A DNA stretch of 30,960 nucleotides from Protostelium mycophagum (lineage: Eukaryota > Evosea > Variosea > Protosteliida > Protosteliaceae). Under the pieces are notes generated by a model that made no database searches, was not told the DNA's origin, and was given only the letters and a program-made list of their open reading frames with translations. The position numbers and the translations under genes were made by a program. Shown one piece after another: positions 19,517-30,392 of this stretch; the stretch's first letter is position 1, and every line of letters starts with the position of its first letter. Location of the stretch: contig MZNV01001714.1 of assembly GCA_002081555.1 (NCBI GenBank), positions 1-30,960 of the forward strand, given 5' to 3'.

Positions 19517-21000
19517 ATGCTGTTCATTCTATGTCTCTTGATACTTGGAGCTCTCGCTGACCCAGGAGGTGCTATTTCATCATTTTTTGCAACATTACTG
19601 ATATAATCTCAGAAATTCTTCCCACTGGCTGCACAAACGTCGCACCTCCAGGGTACGGAAATATAGAAGCTTGTGCTACTTTGAGGGAATCTTCTGATTG
19701 TGGATTAGTGAGTCCTCTCAATTTGCTTCGTCGTTGACGAATCAATAGGAAGTGAAGATTACAGTCCTTGGTGAGACTGTTACGCAGAGCCTCGCAACCA
19801 CTATATCAGGCCAGACTTGCGATCCTTTCAAAGTTGGAGGTCAAAACTGTCAAATATGCACTGGACTCGTGGAAGAAACAAAGGACAATATCTGTTTGGA
19901 GATAAATCCTTCAGTAAGTTGAGGTCCTCCCACATGTGCTATATTTATTTGAGTAGTGCGGCCTTGTCTCCTTCCCAACAAAGAAAGTGGGCTGCTTTGC
20001 AAAAGGTCGTCTCTCACAGGTGAAAAGTTGCTCTGAGAAACCACACAGTGATTCCGCTCATTTTGATCAATGCATGGAATTATACCCCGGAGTGACAGAG
20101 CCTGTGTGTGCTAAGGTATCTTTCGATCCCAAGGGTTGTGTAGTGGTAAGTTCCCCTGCTCATCAAATAAACTGACGTTCTGCTTGCAGAACTCTACGAT
20201 ACACATTGGTGGACAAGTGTTACACAAGGAAAGCTTTCCAGTCACTCATCTAAGAGGCAGATTACAAGATGAGAACAATTGCGTCGCATACTCTGGCTGC
20301 AGTGCTTGTCTTAAATGGCACAATCTTACCATCAATGCCACTTCTGCCCACGGTTGTGGACAATTCTCACTCTCTTGCTACGGTGCTACACACCACGTGA
20401 TGATTGTATGATTTATATTGAATACTGAAGGAGGATAGACAGAGGAGTTGGGCTGTTTCGAACAAGATGATCTCGCACAGTGCTTCCACGGATGCCCAAG
20501 CGAATGCAATGGAAGAGGAGATTGTGTGGAGAATAAGTGCCGCTGCATAAACCAATGGAGTGGCTCAGACTGTTCAGGTACATCAGCTCTCCCTCTTTAT
20601 ATCTCTTGACATTCACAAGTACCACCACCAAAGAAACAAGAAGAAAAATGTAAAGTGAACTGTGATTTAAGATATGCTACTTGTGTTGGTGGTGACAAAT
20701 GTGTGTGTGATGACGAACATACTGGAGAGGGTTGCACTGAAGCTAGTGAGTGATATATTTAGATTTATATTTAGGTTGATTTCTACAACAGTCAAACGTA
20801 CCTCAGTGACCACACCAGAGAATGAAGAACAGGGAACAAGTAATGGAAAGGCTGCATTAATTGGTGTTGGTGTGGCTGTTGGAATATTGGCCTTAGCCGC
20901 TCTCGCCTTTGTCGGTGTGTATATCTACCACAAGAGGAAATCTGGACAGCCACAGTTTACACGTCTTGATCTTATTGATGATAACAATGATATGGAATAA
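19517..21000 (+). CDS. Type I membrane protein with EGF-like modules
   Basis: The signal peptide MLFILCLLILGALADPG is clear. The ectodomain is Cys-rich, with segments such as CTNVAPPGYGNIEACATLRE, CDPFKVGGQNCQICTGLVEE and CVAYSGCSACLKWHNLTINA (the last with N-glycosylation sequons). Two EGF-like modules follow: CFHGCPSECNGRGDCVENKC continuing RCINQWSGSDCS, and CDLRYATCVGGDKCVCDDEH continuing TGEGC. A transmembrane helix ALIGVGVAVGILALAALAFV precedes the stop-transfer HKRKSG and a cytoplasmic tail of about 17 residues ending DDNNDME. It is probably a surface receptor or adhesion protein; the ligand is unknown. Seven or so short introns are apparent. The 3' end is part of a tandem duplication (20971-21048). 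Confidence 0.88.
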
Positions 21001-21048
21001 ATAATGATTATCTCCTTATTGATGATAACAATGATATGGAATAAATAA
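20971..21048 (+). repeat. 44-bp tandem duplication across the stop codon
   Basis: Positions 20971-21004 and 21015-21048 are identical for 34 nt (cttattgatgataacaatga and the following bases through the TAA). The first copy encodes the last residues of the EGF-module protein and its stop; the second lies in the 3' untranslated region. The near-identity suggests a recent event. Confidence 0.85.
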
Positions 21049-21086
21049 GAATCATTATCTCCACAAAATTCAAAATCTCGCTCAAT

Positions 21087-22015
21087 TTATAGAAAGTCGT
21101 ATCCGTAGGACCTGAGGACTCTAATATTCTTCTTGTAGCTGTTCAGATTTGATCCGTCCAGCATTGAACAAAACCATCCTCGTGATGACAAGTGCACATT
21201 GAAAGTGTACTCGCCAATTTTGTTGGTGAGATCAGCACACTTCTCTATCACTTGTGCGTCAACCATTGTTTCGGACCAAGGTCCGAACATCTTGGTGAAA
21301 GAAGGAAGGTGTTCCTTCCCTGAGTAGAATTTCGAGAAGGTCATTGGAAAAGCATCGAAGGTTCCAATAACTGCCTCAGGGGCGAGTATCTCAAAGGCCC
21401 AGACTCGACTCAGCTGAGAAGGTCAGGAGGCCGTTTCGAGGTGAGGAGGGTTTACCTCAGCTGTGGAGAGAACCACATTGTTTTTCTTGTCTGTTTGAAG
21501 GAGCTGGTCGTTTGCCTTTATAACCCATGAACCTTGTGGGGCTTTGGAGATATTGAACACTTGCCTCACCCTGAGGACTGTGAGAAATGTTTTACAGGAA
21601 ACCAAACAACTCACTTGAGAAGTTTTGGGGCCTTCTTTTCGATAGAGAGGAAGGCTTCGTGAAACCATGTCCCAGGGCGGATGACTTGCAATGTCCAACC
21701 CTCTCCTTTGGCAGCTCTCAGACGAAAGGTGGTGGCGGTCGAAGCGTCACCGTTTGAGAAGAACTTTCCATTCCAAGATTCTGTGCGGACGTATTTGCCT
21801 GTAAGCACATTCTTCACTATGACCTGACCAACATCAGAAAAATTGACTACCGATGTTATTTTTACATGTTGCCCGGCAAGACCAATCTCATTTAATGACT
21901 CTATGTTGAATCTATGAATTTCTGTTGGTCTTGTGTACTCTGTAGTTGTTGGCTCAGAGGCCATAACGGCAGCCCAGAGACAGAGGAAGAAGATGGAGAT
22001 AGTACAACTGCTCAT
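21087..22015 (-). CDS. Small secreted protein of unknown family
   Basis: The start at 22015 gives a signal peptide MSSCTISIFFLCLWAAVMAS followed by a Thr-rich stretch. Three exons splice cleanly (introns GTGAGTTG...CTCACAG and GTAAACCC...TTCTCAG), giving about 270 residues without a membrane anchor. Two parts of the mature protein look alike: YVRTESWNGKFFSNGD with FRLRAAKGEGWTLQV, and WVIKANDQLLQTDKKNN with WAFEILAPEAV. Each is a run of short beta strands with a central W-x-(F/L)-x-(I/V), which could be a beta-trefoil or similar fold. That is inference. The C-terminal third has two Cys and aromatic residues and ends RSYGYDFL. It is convergent with the EGF-module gene. Confidence 0.8.
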
Positions 22016-22397
22016 GATACGAAGAGGTAGATTGTGCAGAGGCCCTCACCGAGATATGATTGACCTTTTCGGAGGAAAGAAGCGCAGAAGAAACACAAAC
22101 AAACACTGGGTGACACCCCCACGTCAACTCAACATCCGAGATCCTTTCTGACGAATTGTATTTGCGTAGTAAAGCACAGCATCCATTGCTTCTCCACGTC
22201 CGTCCAACTCTCTTTAATGTATTCTTTGACCGTGATGACTCCCCACAATCTTCTCCTTGTGAGATTTTAGTTCAAGCAAGAATTCAAGCCAACTTCTCAA
22301 AAAGTATGAACCACCCACAGGCAATTTTGATGGATTGATGCGATGTTTTTCCCAGGAATGCAATAATCCGGATATTTAAACCAAAAGAATTCTTCCG
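22016..22397. other. Spacer: secreted-protein promoter and TPR-gene 3' flank
   Basis: Open frames here on the plus strand have no supporting motif. The left part should hold the promoter of the secreted-protein gene and the right part the 3' flank of the TPR gene, which is on the same strand. No repeats or RNA genes were recognised. Confidence 0.5.
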
Positions 22398-25207
22398 TCA
22401 AAGGTTATCTTTATTCAAGATGTTGCTTCTTCTCTTTTTCTGAGCCTCAACCATCCAGGCTTGATCGGGGTTTCCATCTTTGTCGGTGGGGATTCCTGGC
22501 ACTTTAAGTTTTCTTCATTGAACACAATAAAAAAATAGAACGAAGAGGTTAACTGACCTGCTTTTTGAAAAGCTGCCTTTCTCATTTCATAAATCTTCAC
22601 TTTCATTTCCTGTGCAGCAACCAATTTTGGGTTCAATTGTACAGCCTGTGATATTCTAAATCATTATTTAAAGGATAGACTTACTCTTTCTATATCTTGT
22701 ATCGCCGCCTGAAACTCCCTCTTGTATGCACGGGCACAAGCCCTCAAATAATATGCGTCTGGTGCCTTATTGTCAAATTCAATGGCTTTAGAACATTGTT
22801 GTATGGATTCAGCATTCCTCTTCTCTGAAAGATAAAATAAAGCGAGTTGAAGACGCCACTCTGTCGAGTCAGTGACTTCATTTTCACACATTCTTACCAA
22901 TACAATCGTGCTGTTCTATCGCTTTGTTCAAGTAAAACTCTGCTTCTGTTTTATTCTCAGGATGCTCAGCGCTGCTGGCACGGAGTAATGTCCCCATCAT
23001 ACCATATGTCTAAAGATCATTAGAAGAAATAACTTTTGGTATATACCTGTGGGTGTTTCTTTTCCACAGCATTTTGATCCATTTCCAGACACATCTTCCA
23101 TGTATCTACACATAATTTGACCTACATGATGTCACACCATAATATCTTTATATCTCACTTGTCTCCTCTCATGGAAGAGAAATCCTTTGAGCCAGAATAC
23201 TTGGACATCTTTTGGATTCTCTTTTGTTAATATTTCTATTTCAGCTTGCGCCTCATCGAATCTTTTCAAACCAATAAGATTCTCAGATCTACGTTATATC
23301 AGATTATTCCAATATTAAATAGTAATCAATTCTTACTTGAGCAGACGAATGGAATTAAGTCCTTCTCTCCCAACGAATCTTTTTCCCTCTTCTATCACCT
23401 ATTTTAAATTTAAAAATGAATTAAAGATGTAGATTTAATGAATATGTAGGAGCATATTACCTTTGTACAATCTTGTAAACTCTCTTCTAACATCCTCTTA
23501 CCCCTCCTCAAATCTGCCCTTGCGCTCAAGACCCCAAATTCTTCAGGAGTATCTATCCATCAGTCTATAAAGATATAATAATATATATTAAATCTATATA
23601 ATAATATATAAACATATAGAATAAATATATATAATGAATTTATGTTCAATATCGAGTATTCCTACCTTTTGTGATGAGCAATGCTTGATCCAAGCATGCC
23701 AAAGCCTCAAGTTCTCTACCCAGGGATCTCAAAGTGGTGGCTCTTTGTACTAGGAGTTGTGGAGGTGTTGTATCGAAATATTTATCCGCCTTTTCTAGAT
23801 CCTTTTGATGTCACATTGTGATAGATCAATACTCATCTTACCTTCAGGGCTTCCTCAGGCATTCCTCGTTGTAGATTGCAATAAGATCTGTCTTGATACA
23901 TTCTGGCTACTTGCTCTTGCGTTTCATCTTTATCTTCGTCTTCCCCCATCTTATGATGTCTTTTTATGAGGTGAGATATCATAGCATCGATTGTAGATAG
24001 CCAATCGTTCCTCTGTTGTTCGTTCATGGTTGACAGCCCAGTTTTGTTCCACTTTTCGAAGAGGGATAATTTAAAGTATGTGAAGGAGATATCATTTTCA
24101 CGTACAACAAAGGGTAGTTTGACGATTGAGTAAGCATTTTCAAATTGATGAGCATTGATAAATGCATATGCCATCTTGATATAGACTTCTGCAACATGTG
24201 ATCAGTCTACATCAAAGTGAAATGACATACTGTGGTGGTCCTCCTTATTCTTCATCAATTCCATCCCTCTTTTGAAGCTTCTCCATGCCTCCACTGGTCT
24301 CCTTTGTTCTGAGAGCCACTGTCCTATTGATATGTGAACCTCAGGCATTTTAGGTTGGATCTCCTCCGCCCGTCTTAAATCATTGATACTCCCTGTCTAT
24401 TTATCGGTTTACTTTATGTATTGTATTCTGATCACCTTCTGAATCATAGAAGGCTCTATACAATATTCTCGCCCTAATCAATAATAAATTCACATTCTGG
24501 GGTTGGCAAGAGATTAAATGATCTAAATCTTCCCGCATTATTCGCTTCGACTGAACACCTCTTAGCACATTTGAGCAATGAATGTTATCTCATCACCTTT
24601 TCAAATATTCTCCGTTCCTCGGCTTCTAATTCTTCTATCTGGAGGTCACTTGCCTGTTGTATTTATGAGGATTCTTATAACTCAATAAATAATATTCATT
24701 AAATATAATAAATAATTATGCGATTTCTACCCTTCGGTCCTCATCGATCAAGTTAAATATCTCCTCTGCCATCTGTGCTCTCATCACAAAGAGGTCGAAG
24801 TGAGGCTTCTCTTTCAATTCTTCAGTAAGGAGTTCTATGGCACCCTCTATATCATCCTCCTGATACAATTCTGAAACTCTTTTGATACGGGGAGAATCTG
24901 AAGATGTCAATTATCAACAAAACATTCAATAACATTCAATTCCTTGTTGAACATCACCTCTCAACGCTTCTACTTCTTTATCTACTAATGGCTCGAAGGT
25001 TTCTGTTGTAGACATACAACGCTTGATCCTTCCGACAGAGACACAAGACACCCTCAATGAGACTTGACTGGCTTTTGTACAGTGAATAGAGTTCATCTGA
25101 CGAAGAGGGGAGGTGATCACGAGTTTCAAACGATTGATTTGAGTCATGCATTGGGCCTTGCTGTTTAAAGAAGGACTTCTATTCAGTCTCTTCACGTTGA
25201 GGAGCAT
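22398..25207 (-). CDS. TPR-repeat protein with a probable mitochondrial presequence
   Basis: The first 68 residues from the ATG at 25207 contain no Asp or Glu but 12 Lys/Arg (MLLNVKRLNRSPSLNSKAQC and on to RIKRCMSTT), a textbook mitochondrial targeting composition. An internal ATG at 25015 would start at MSTTETFEPLVDKE and drop it. Helical-repeat exons follow: ELYQEDDIEGAIELLTEELK, MYQDRSYCNLQRGMPEEALK, and EWRLQLALFYLSEKRNAESI continuing QQCSKAIEFDNKAPDAYYLR. All show TPR spacing (W/L/Y, G/A, A, Y/F, A, P). The protein ends with VPGIPTDKDGNPDQAW and a basic tail KKRRSNILNKDNL. There are many introns and roughly 650-700 residues. Which TPR family it belongs to is not clear. It shares an 81-nt divergent promoter with eIF3k. 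Confidence 0.8.
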
Positions 25208-25288
25208 CTTTTGCTGGTTTCTGTTGTGATCCCGTTGTAAATGATCAGAAAAGATACCGAAAGATCATAACACATCACATCAATACAA
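25208..25288. promoter_or_regulatory. 81-nt divergent promoter, TPR protein/eIF3k
   Basis: Only 81 nt separate the two start codons if the upstream ATG at 25207 is used (273 nt from the internal ATG at 25015). Nothing distinctive was recognised in it. Confidence 0.4.
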
Positions 25289-26339
25289 ATGGGTTCGACA
25301 GAAATAGAGTCTATTTCCACCTTAGAAAGCAAGGTCACCTCTTCATTAGGAGAGAATTCAGCAACAGCCACCGATGCCAACTTGAGCTTGATCAAACTGT
25401 ATCAATTTCATCCAGAACGTGTGAACAAGGACATCTTGACCAAAGTTCTTGTACGATCCCTCATGAACCTTCCTGCCAATGACCTACAGCTGGTTCTCTA
25501 CCTTCTTCCAGAGAAGCAGGTATTGACAATTTGATCTTCACAAATGACCCGATTTGTGAGGATATAGAGATCTAACTCCAAACAGCACTCAGAAGAGCCG
25601 GTCACATCTGTTGTGCAGCTCTCCAACTATCTGGAGAGCGCACAATTTTCCAAGTTTTGGGAAGCCTCAAAGGGAGCACAAGAACTCCTCGGCGTTGTCC
25701 CCAACTTCCATGCTGCCATCCGTGAATGTGAGTAGTCCAACATCTGGTGATATGACAATTGAAAATATTGTAGTTATTGCTGGTGCTATTGTTCAAACAT
25801 TCAGAACCATTCGTATCGATCAACTCGAATCGGTAACATTTTGCATTTCTCATTTTGCAACATACTCTGGATCAAAGGCTGTGAATATTTCTGCAGAATT
25901 ACATATACTTGGCAGCTCAAAGAAAAGGCTGAAAGATATCCCTGGACTTGTTTGTTGATAGTTGATAGATGTTGGGCCTGAGCCGTGATGAAGTGTTGAA
26001 CCTTGCTAAAACCAAGGGCTGGAATGTCGAAGGTGACCTTGCAACGCTTAGCAAGGCCGACCAGACTCAATCAAAGAAGAAGACTCAGAATGTTAAATTT
26101 GACGGTGAGATGTCTTTAACACAGGTTCTCGCTGACTCGAAACAGACCTTTCCAGAATCCTTAAAACCCTCAACAAATAAATCAAATTCTTCGTTGAAAT
26201 GTCCTCTTTCTCCTCTCAACGATTTGTATTTGAGGAATTTCTTGTGTATAAAATAATAATACAGCAGAAATAAAATATTAAATATAATATTGTACAGGTT
26301 GTAGAGAACCAAGTTGTCAAAAGCTGGATCGCGATCTGA
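25289..26339 (+). CDS. EIF3K: Eukaryotic translation initiation factor 3 subunit k
   Basis: This is a small helical (HAM plus winged-helix) subunit of the eIF3 complex, which binds the 40S ribosome. ATDANLSLIKLYQFHPERVN followed by KDILTKVLVRSLMNLPANDL is the family signature (human: DLEANLAVLKLYQFNP...LKALTNLPHTD). Next come EEPVTSVVQLSNYLESAQFS, KFWEASKGAQELLG and AGAIVQTFRTIRIDQLES, joining to MLGLSRDEVLNLAKTKGWNV, matching the C-terminal winged helix. The best end model splices NVKFD to ENQVVKSWIAI (stop at 26337-26339). Two introns are long for this window: 25832-25968 (137 nt) and 26105-26304 (200 nt). If the last intron is not removed, the frame ends at 26256 instead. Confidence 0.9.
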
Positions 26340-26403
26340 AACGGTTGTATGTGAGTTACATTGGAGGAAGTAGACTGGTTATAGCTCATGCTGAATAAGA
26401 GAG

Positions 26404-28208
26404 ATGTCCGGTTACAAGAGTGAAGAGTGGCATCAGTGGTTCAACACACAGCAGTGGGATAAGCTGGTCTCTTACCTAAAAACAATCATACGCTGGGGTG
26501 ATGGAAACCTTGCACAGGATATCTTGTATGACATTGTGAAATTTAAGTTAGTGCAAGCGATGATCAAGTAGGTAGAAGAAAAAAATCCTTTGTCAACAAC
26601 TATAGGTGCAACCTTGAAAATTCCACCAGCGCCCTTATGATGGATCTTTGGGATAATGATAACAAAGAACAAGTAAAGAAACTGTACGAATTAACCAACA
26701 GTGGTTCAGAAGGGTGAAGAGGTGATGTTTTAATGTAGGATACTCATAAAAGCAGGTTTCAAAAAACCTTGATTGAATTGAAGAGGATGGAGAATGAAAC
26801 TTCGTATCGTGATTCACAATGCCAGAGACTGGACTCACTAATACGTCATTATTTATCGAGAAAGAACTCTGAGATGTCAGACTCTTTCGTCCAGGACTCC
26901 GACAATAACCAGGAGTTGATCATATGGCTACAAAATCAGAACAAAATACTCTTGGAGAGGTGCCAGAATTATGATATATCTGAGAGAAATCTCAAGTCCA
27001 CCTTGTCCAATAATGAAGCACAATTACACTTTTTGCAGAACTCTTACACGCAGGTATCATTTCCTCCCTCATTCTATTTTCTATCGAGAGAATTATCACT
27101 GATAGATATTCCAGTTGTTGTCAACCGTTCAAATGAGCAAAACCAATATGAACAATTCCAGTTATAACTCCAGTGATATTCCAACTCAAAATCAGATAGA
27201 ACATAACACATATTTCCTAGAAGAAGTACCACAAATGAAATATGGCATACAAACACAAGAGATGCCTGTATCAGAATATAGGTCTCGAGATACAGCTCAA
27301 ATACAACCAACGCCCCAATCTCAAAATGATGAAGAGAAATCGGTAAGACCCCTATTTCCTGCGGTTTTCAAGACAGTTGCTTCAGTAGAAGAGCCCGATC
27401 TACAATCACAATCCCATTTACTATCCCATCTACAATCACAATCCCATATTCAATTATCAGAACAAAATGAGAAAGAGAAAGAATTGGTAGAAAAGGATGA
27501 TGATAGAAAGAGAATAGAGGGGCGTCATAAGGACATAGATGATGATAGAAAGAGAATAGAAGGGCGTCATAAGGACACAGAGGAAAAAGATGAAAAAAGG
27601 CGCAAGGTGCGAATTAAAAAAGATTTGTGCAGGAGTGTATAGCACCAGATATAGATGTATTTATAATGACAGACATCACATAAGAGCGAAGAAGAAACAA
27701 AGAGAGTGATAGATAGATCTCAGGATCTGGACCCAAGGAGGTACTCAATTCGTATCATCTCAATCATCTGATCCATGCAGCTTCAAAGTGACAGTCACAG
27801 TGCCACCAAGAGGTTAACTATATATTCAACTTGTTTTATTAAAACGCACCAGAAAAATTGAGATCTCCTTGCTGTGCAAAATGTCTGCCAACACCAAAAT
27901 TGTGTTTCTGTGTGCTGTCGCATCGTGAAAGAATGAGTAAGTGGATTTTCTTTGGTGTTATTTATAGCTTATACTGAGTTATTTATGATATAATAGCACC
28001 AATGCGGAAGAGTGGATGTCTTCGGTGCGGGTGTAGAGGGTGCAGTCCAGAGGATGTTGGGGTGTCGCAAGAAGAATACGAAGAGAACAGAACACAATTG
28101 TCTAAATATAAACACTATGGGAGGGAGAGCAGGATAGATGGGAGGGGGAGTAGGATAGAAGATAGAAGAGAGGAGAGAGGAAATAGGAGAAGGTTTATAA
28201 ACGATTAA
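26404..28208 (+). CDS. Uncharacterised protein: helical N-terminus, internal repeats, Cys-rich C-terminus
   Basis: I do not recognise this gene. The start MSGYKSEEWHQWFNTQQWDK leads into a helical region (LVSYLKTIIRWGDGNLAQDI), a coiled-coil stretch (IWLQNQNKILLERCQNYDIS) and a Gln/Ser-rich disordered region. That region contains a duplicated LQSQSH and a 14-residue tandem repeat DDDRKRIEGRHKD. Further exons give GTQFVSSQSSDPCSFKVTVT, then CCAKCLPTPKLCFCVLSHRE and CLRCGCRGC: ten Cys in about 60 residues, suggesting metal binding. The tail is strongly charged (RGSRIEDRREERGNRRRF). The intron between about 27627 and 27732 is inferred from frame continuity. The stop is 14 nt from the convergent YIPF stop. 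Confidence 0.65.
27400..27447 (+). repeat. 18-nt direct repeat, 30-nt period, in coding sequence
   Basis: The run ctacaatcacaatcccat occurs at 27400-27417 and 27430-27447, giving LQSQSH twice in the encoded protein. Confidence 0.8.
27496..27579 (+). repeat. 42-bp tandem repeat in coding sequence
   Basis: Two adjacent 42-bp units (27496-27537, 27538-27579) differ at only two or three bases and encode DDDRKRIEGRHKD plus one residue (Ile, then Thr). The frame is preserved, as expected for selection on the protein or recent slippage. Confidence 0.9.
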
Positions 28209-28222
28209 CTTCAATACTTCGT

Positions 28223-29511
28223 TTATGTTTTGATTTCAACACCACCCGCGACAAAGAAATAGATCTGGAAGATGCCGAGACCAGCATGAAGGAGGGCCAT
28301 CACCAATAACATGATCAGTCCCGTACCTAAGATCATCATTAAAATCAAAGAGGAAGATAAGAATACCAAGATGTGGTCTAACAACAGGGATCAAGTTCAG
28401 GACCAAGAAGAGAGTGGATATTAATGTGGCGAGACCGATAGATAACCAATGAACGAGGGTGATGGGCAGGACACACACCACCTATCAGATAAGCATTCAA
28501 TTTTGTCTATATATACTGACAGTGATAGGGATGTAAATAAATATCGAGTAACCGTATAGACAGAGGAGATTAAGGTAAGAGATATCGATCTTGAACCATT
28601 TACAGACAGCCCATACACCCAACGGTATCAATCCTGTACATAGATTACAAAGTTTATAGATTGAGCAATAGAATACCTATGTAACCATAGATGACTGCCG
28701 CTCCAATTCCTAATTTAGTGTTATCATAATTCCAGTTCTCTGTCTCGTGTCCGCTGAAAGATGCTCTGCGAAGATTAAATAAAGAATATTTATACTGTTG
28801 AACATCGAAAGGAAAGACCTTATCCATTGAGTAACATTTCCAAGAGCAGCCAGAGTGAAGATCAGAGTGGAAGAAATCCACAAGGGGCCCCAAAGATCAG
28901 GATTGTTTCCGACACTCTCAAAGAACGTATTGGGATAGGGCAGCAGTGATTTGAAGATTCGCACGATCACATCGCGTGTGTCCACATCGAATAAGAACTG
29001 ATAATATTCAATGTTCCAGATCCTAACTGGAGGCTTCGGTTTGGGTGGTATCAACTCCTCCACTCCAACATCTGCAGTTTTTATTTACAGCAGAGAACAA
29101 AGTGATCTTACTCGTATTCGCCTGTCCAAACATATGTTCCTCTTGTGTAGGAGTTGTCGCAGGCATGGTATAGGAAGTGGGAAGGGTCTGCAGAGGTGGA
29201 GGCACGTAACCACTACTTGGGGGAGCACTGACTGTGGTTCTACTTGCAGTTGGTGAGGAGACGTAGGCTGCGGGTGGAACATAGCCTGTATTTCTTGGTG
29301 CATCTACAATGTTAATGTTGTATGGCTGCGATTCTGAATACCTGGAGAAGTGATCTGGCCTTGAGCAGTATCGGACGAGTTCAAATCAAAATCTGAGAAT
29401 GTGAGTCTCGATCGTTACACTGGTGATATCACCTTCAAAATCTATCTTTTGGCCAGCATTATTTCGTTGTGATGAGTCCTCATCTTCGAACCGCTCGAAT
29501 TTTCTTGACAT
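28223..29511 (-). CDS. YIPF1/YIPF2-type Yip1-domain Golgi membrane protein
   Basis: Yip1-domain proteins are multi-pass membrane proteins of the early secretory pathway and Golgi that bind Rab GTPases. The N-terminal cytosolic part starts MSRKFERFEDEDSSQRNNAG and has a Pro-rich stretch (GYVPPPLQTLPTSY). Then KPPVRIWNIEYYQFLFDVDT leads to PYPNTFFESVGNNPDLWGPL, the family's core signature, and the first membrane helix WISSTLIFTLAALGN. Later helices are LGIGAAVIYGYI, LLCLYGYSIFIYIPITVVCV and LATLISTLFLVLNLIPVV, and the protein ends in GLIMLLVMALLHAGLGIFQI and a short tail EIKT. The length of about 310 residues fits YIPF1/2. It is convergent at 14 nt with the previous gene and divergent from U2A'. 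Confidence 0.9.
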
Positions 29512-29622
29512 CGCTTTGATTGTCTCAAGTTGGGTGGTGATTTTCGGCTGACAGAGCAAATCATTGAACCAGCGATATCGCAACAAGAAATCTCACTCGA
29601 ATAAAACAGATCACACCCAAGT
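29512..29622. promoter_or_regulatory. 111-nt divergent promoter, YIPF/U2A'
   Basis: The two start codons are 111 nt apart on opposite strands, so both promoters share this stretch. The minus-strand frame stays open into it (up to 29586), so a longer YIPF N-terminus is not excluded. Confidence 0.4.
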
Positions 29623-30392
29623 ATGAGACTCACAGCTGACCTTATCTCAAAGAGTTCCACCTACCTGAACCCCCTCAGAGAGAGAGAAATTGACTTACGA
29701 GGTAGCAAACAATATTCGATCATTTTCGATAACTCTACTATATGCATGATACATTACAAAGAAACTTTAACAAAAGCTTGTTCTTAAGGAAACAAGATCG
29801 CTGTGGTGGAGAACTTGGGAGCCACACAAGACCAATTTGATTCTATCGATCTCTCGGACAATGAGCTATCCAAACTGGAGAACTTTCCACAACTGAGCAG
29901 ACTGAGGACATTGCTTCTAAATAACAATCGGATCAATAAGTTAGCTCCTGGTCTCGGCGAAGCTCTTCCAAAACTGGAGACACTTGTCTTGACCAACAAC
30001 AAACTCACCAATCTGGAAGATCTCGACAACTTGATCGAATTGAGCACCATACAACGGCTCTCCCTCCTCGACAATCCAGTCAGCAAAAAGCCACATTATC
30101 GCTTGTACGTCATACACAAATTACCCAACATTAAACACCTCGATTTCAGAAAGATCAAGAAGAAGGTGGGATTTCAAGAACTGAGCATGTGGTTGAGTAT
30201 TTCAGGAGAGAGAAGCCTCTGCTAAACTTTATGGAGAGGACACCCGACCAGGAAAAAAAGCAAAGATTGTCAATGAAAAAGAGACAGCAGAGAAGGCACA
30301 GTTAAAGGTGACCATAAGAAATATCGATGAGAATGGCCACTGACAAAGCGATAGAGGAAGCGGTTGTGAAGATCAACAGAGTTGAGAGTTAA
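29623..30392 (+). CDS. SNRPA1: U2 snRNP protein A' (leucine-rich repeat)
   Basis: U2A' binds U2B'' and U2 snRNA stem-loop IV in the spliceosome. MRLTADLISKSSTYLNPLRE, then REIDLRG, joins across intron 29702-29788 to NKIAVVENLGATQDQFDSID, matching human MVKLTADLIEQA...VIENLGATLDQFDAID. LRRs follow (LSDNELSKLENFPQLSRLRT, LLLNNNRINKLAPGLGEALP and LVLTNNKLTNLEDL), capped by KPHYRLYVIHKLPNIKHLDF. Two more introns (40 and 49 nt) give EREASAKLYGEDTRPGKKAK and EAVVKINRVES. The total is 197 residues, shorter than human (255) because the C-terminal tail is reduced. The stop codon (30390-30392) overlaps the possible stop of the gene on the other strand. Confidence 0.93.

Noticed and set aside
21933-22338. 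Plus-strand frames opposite the secreted-protein signal peptide and its promoter
   Set aside because: They are antisense to a gene with a clear signal peptide or lie in spacer, with no motif of their own.
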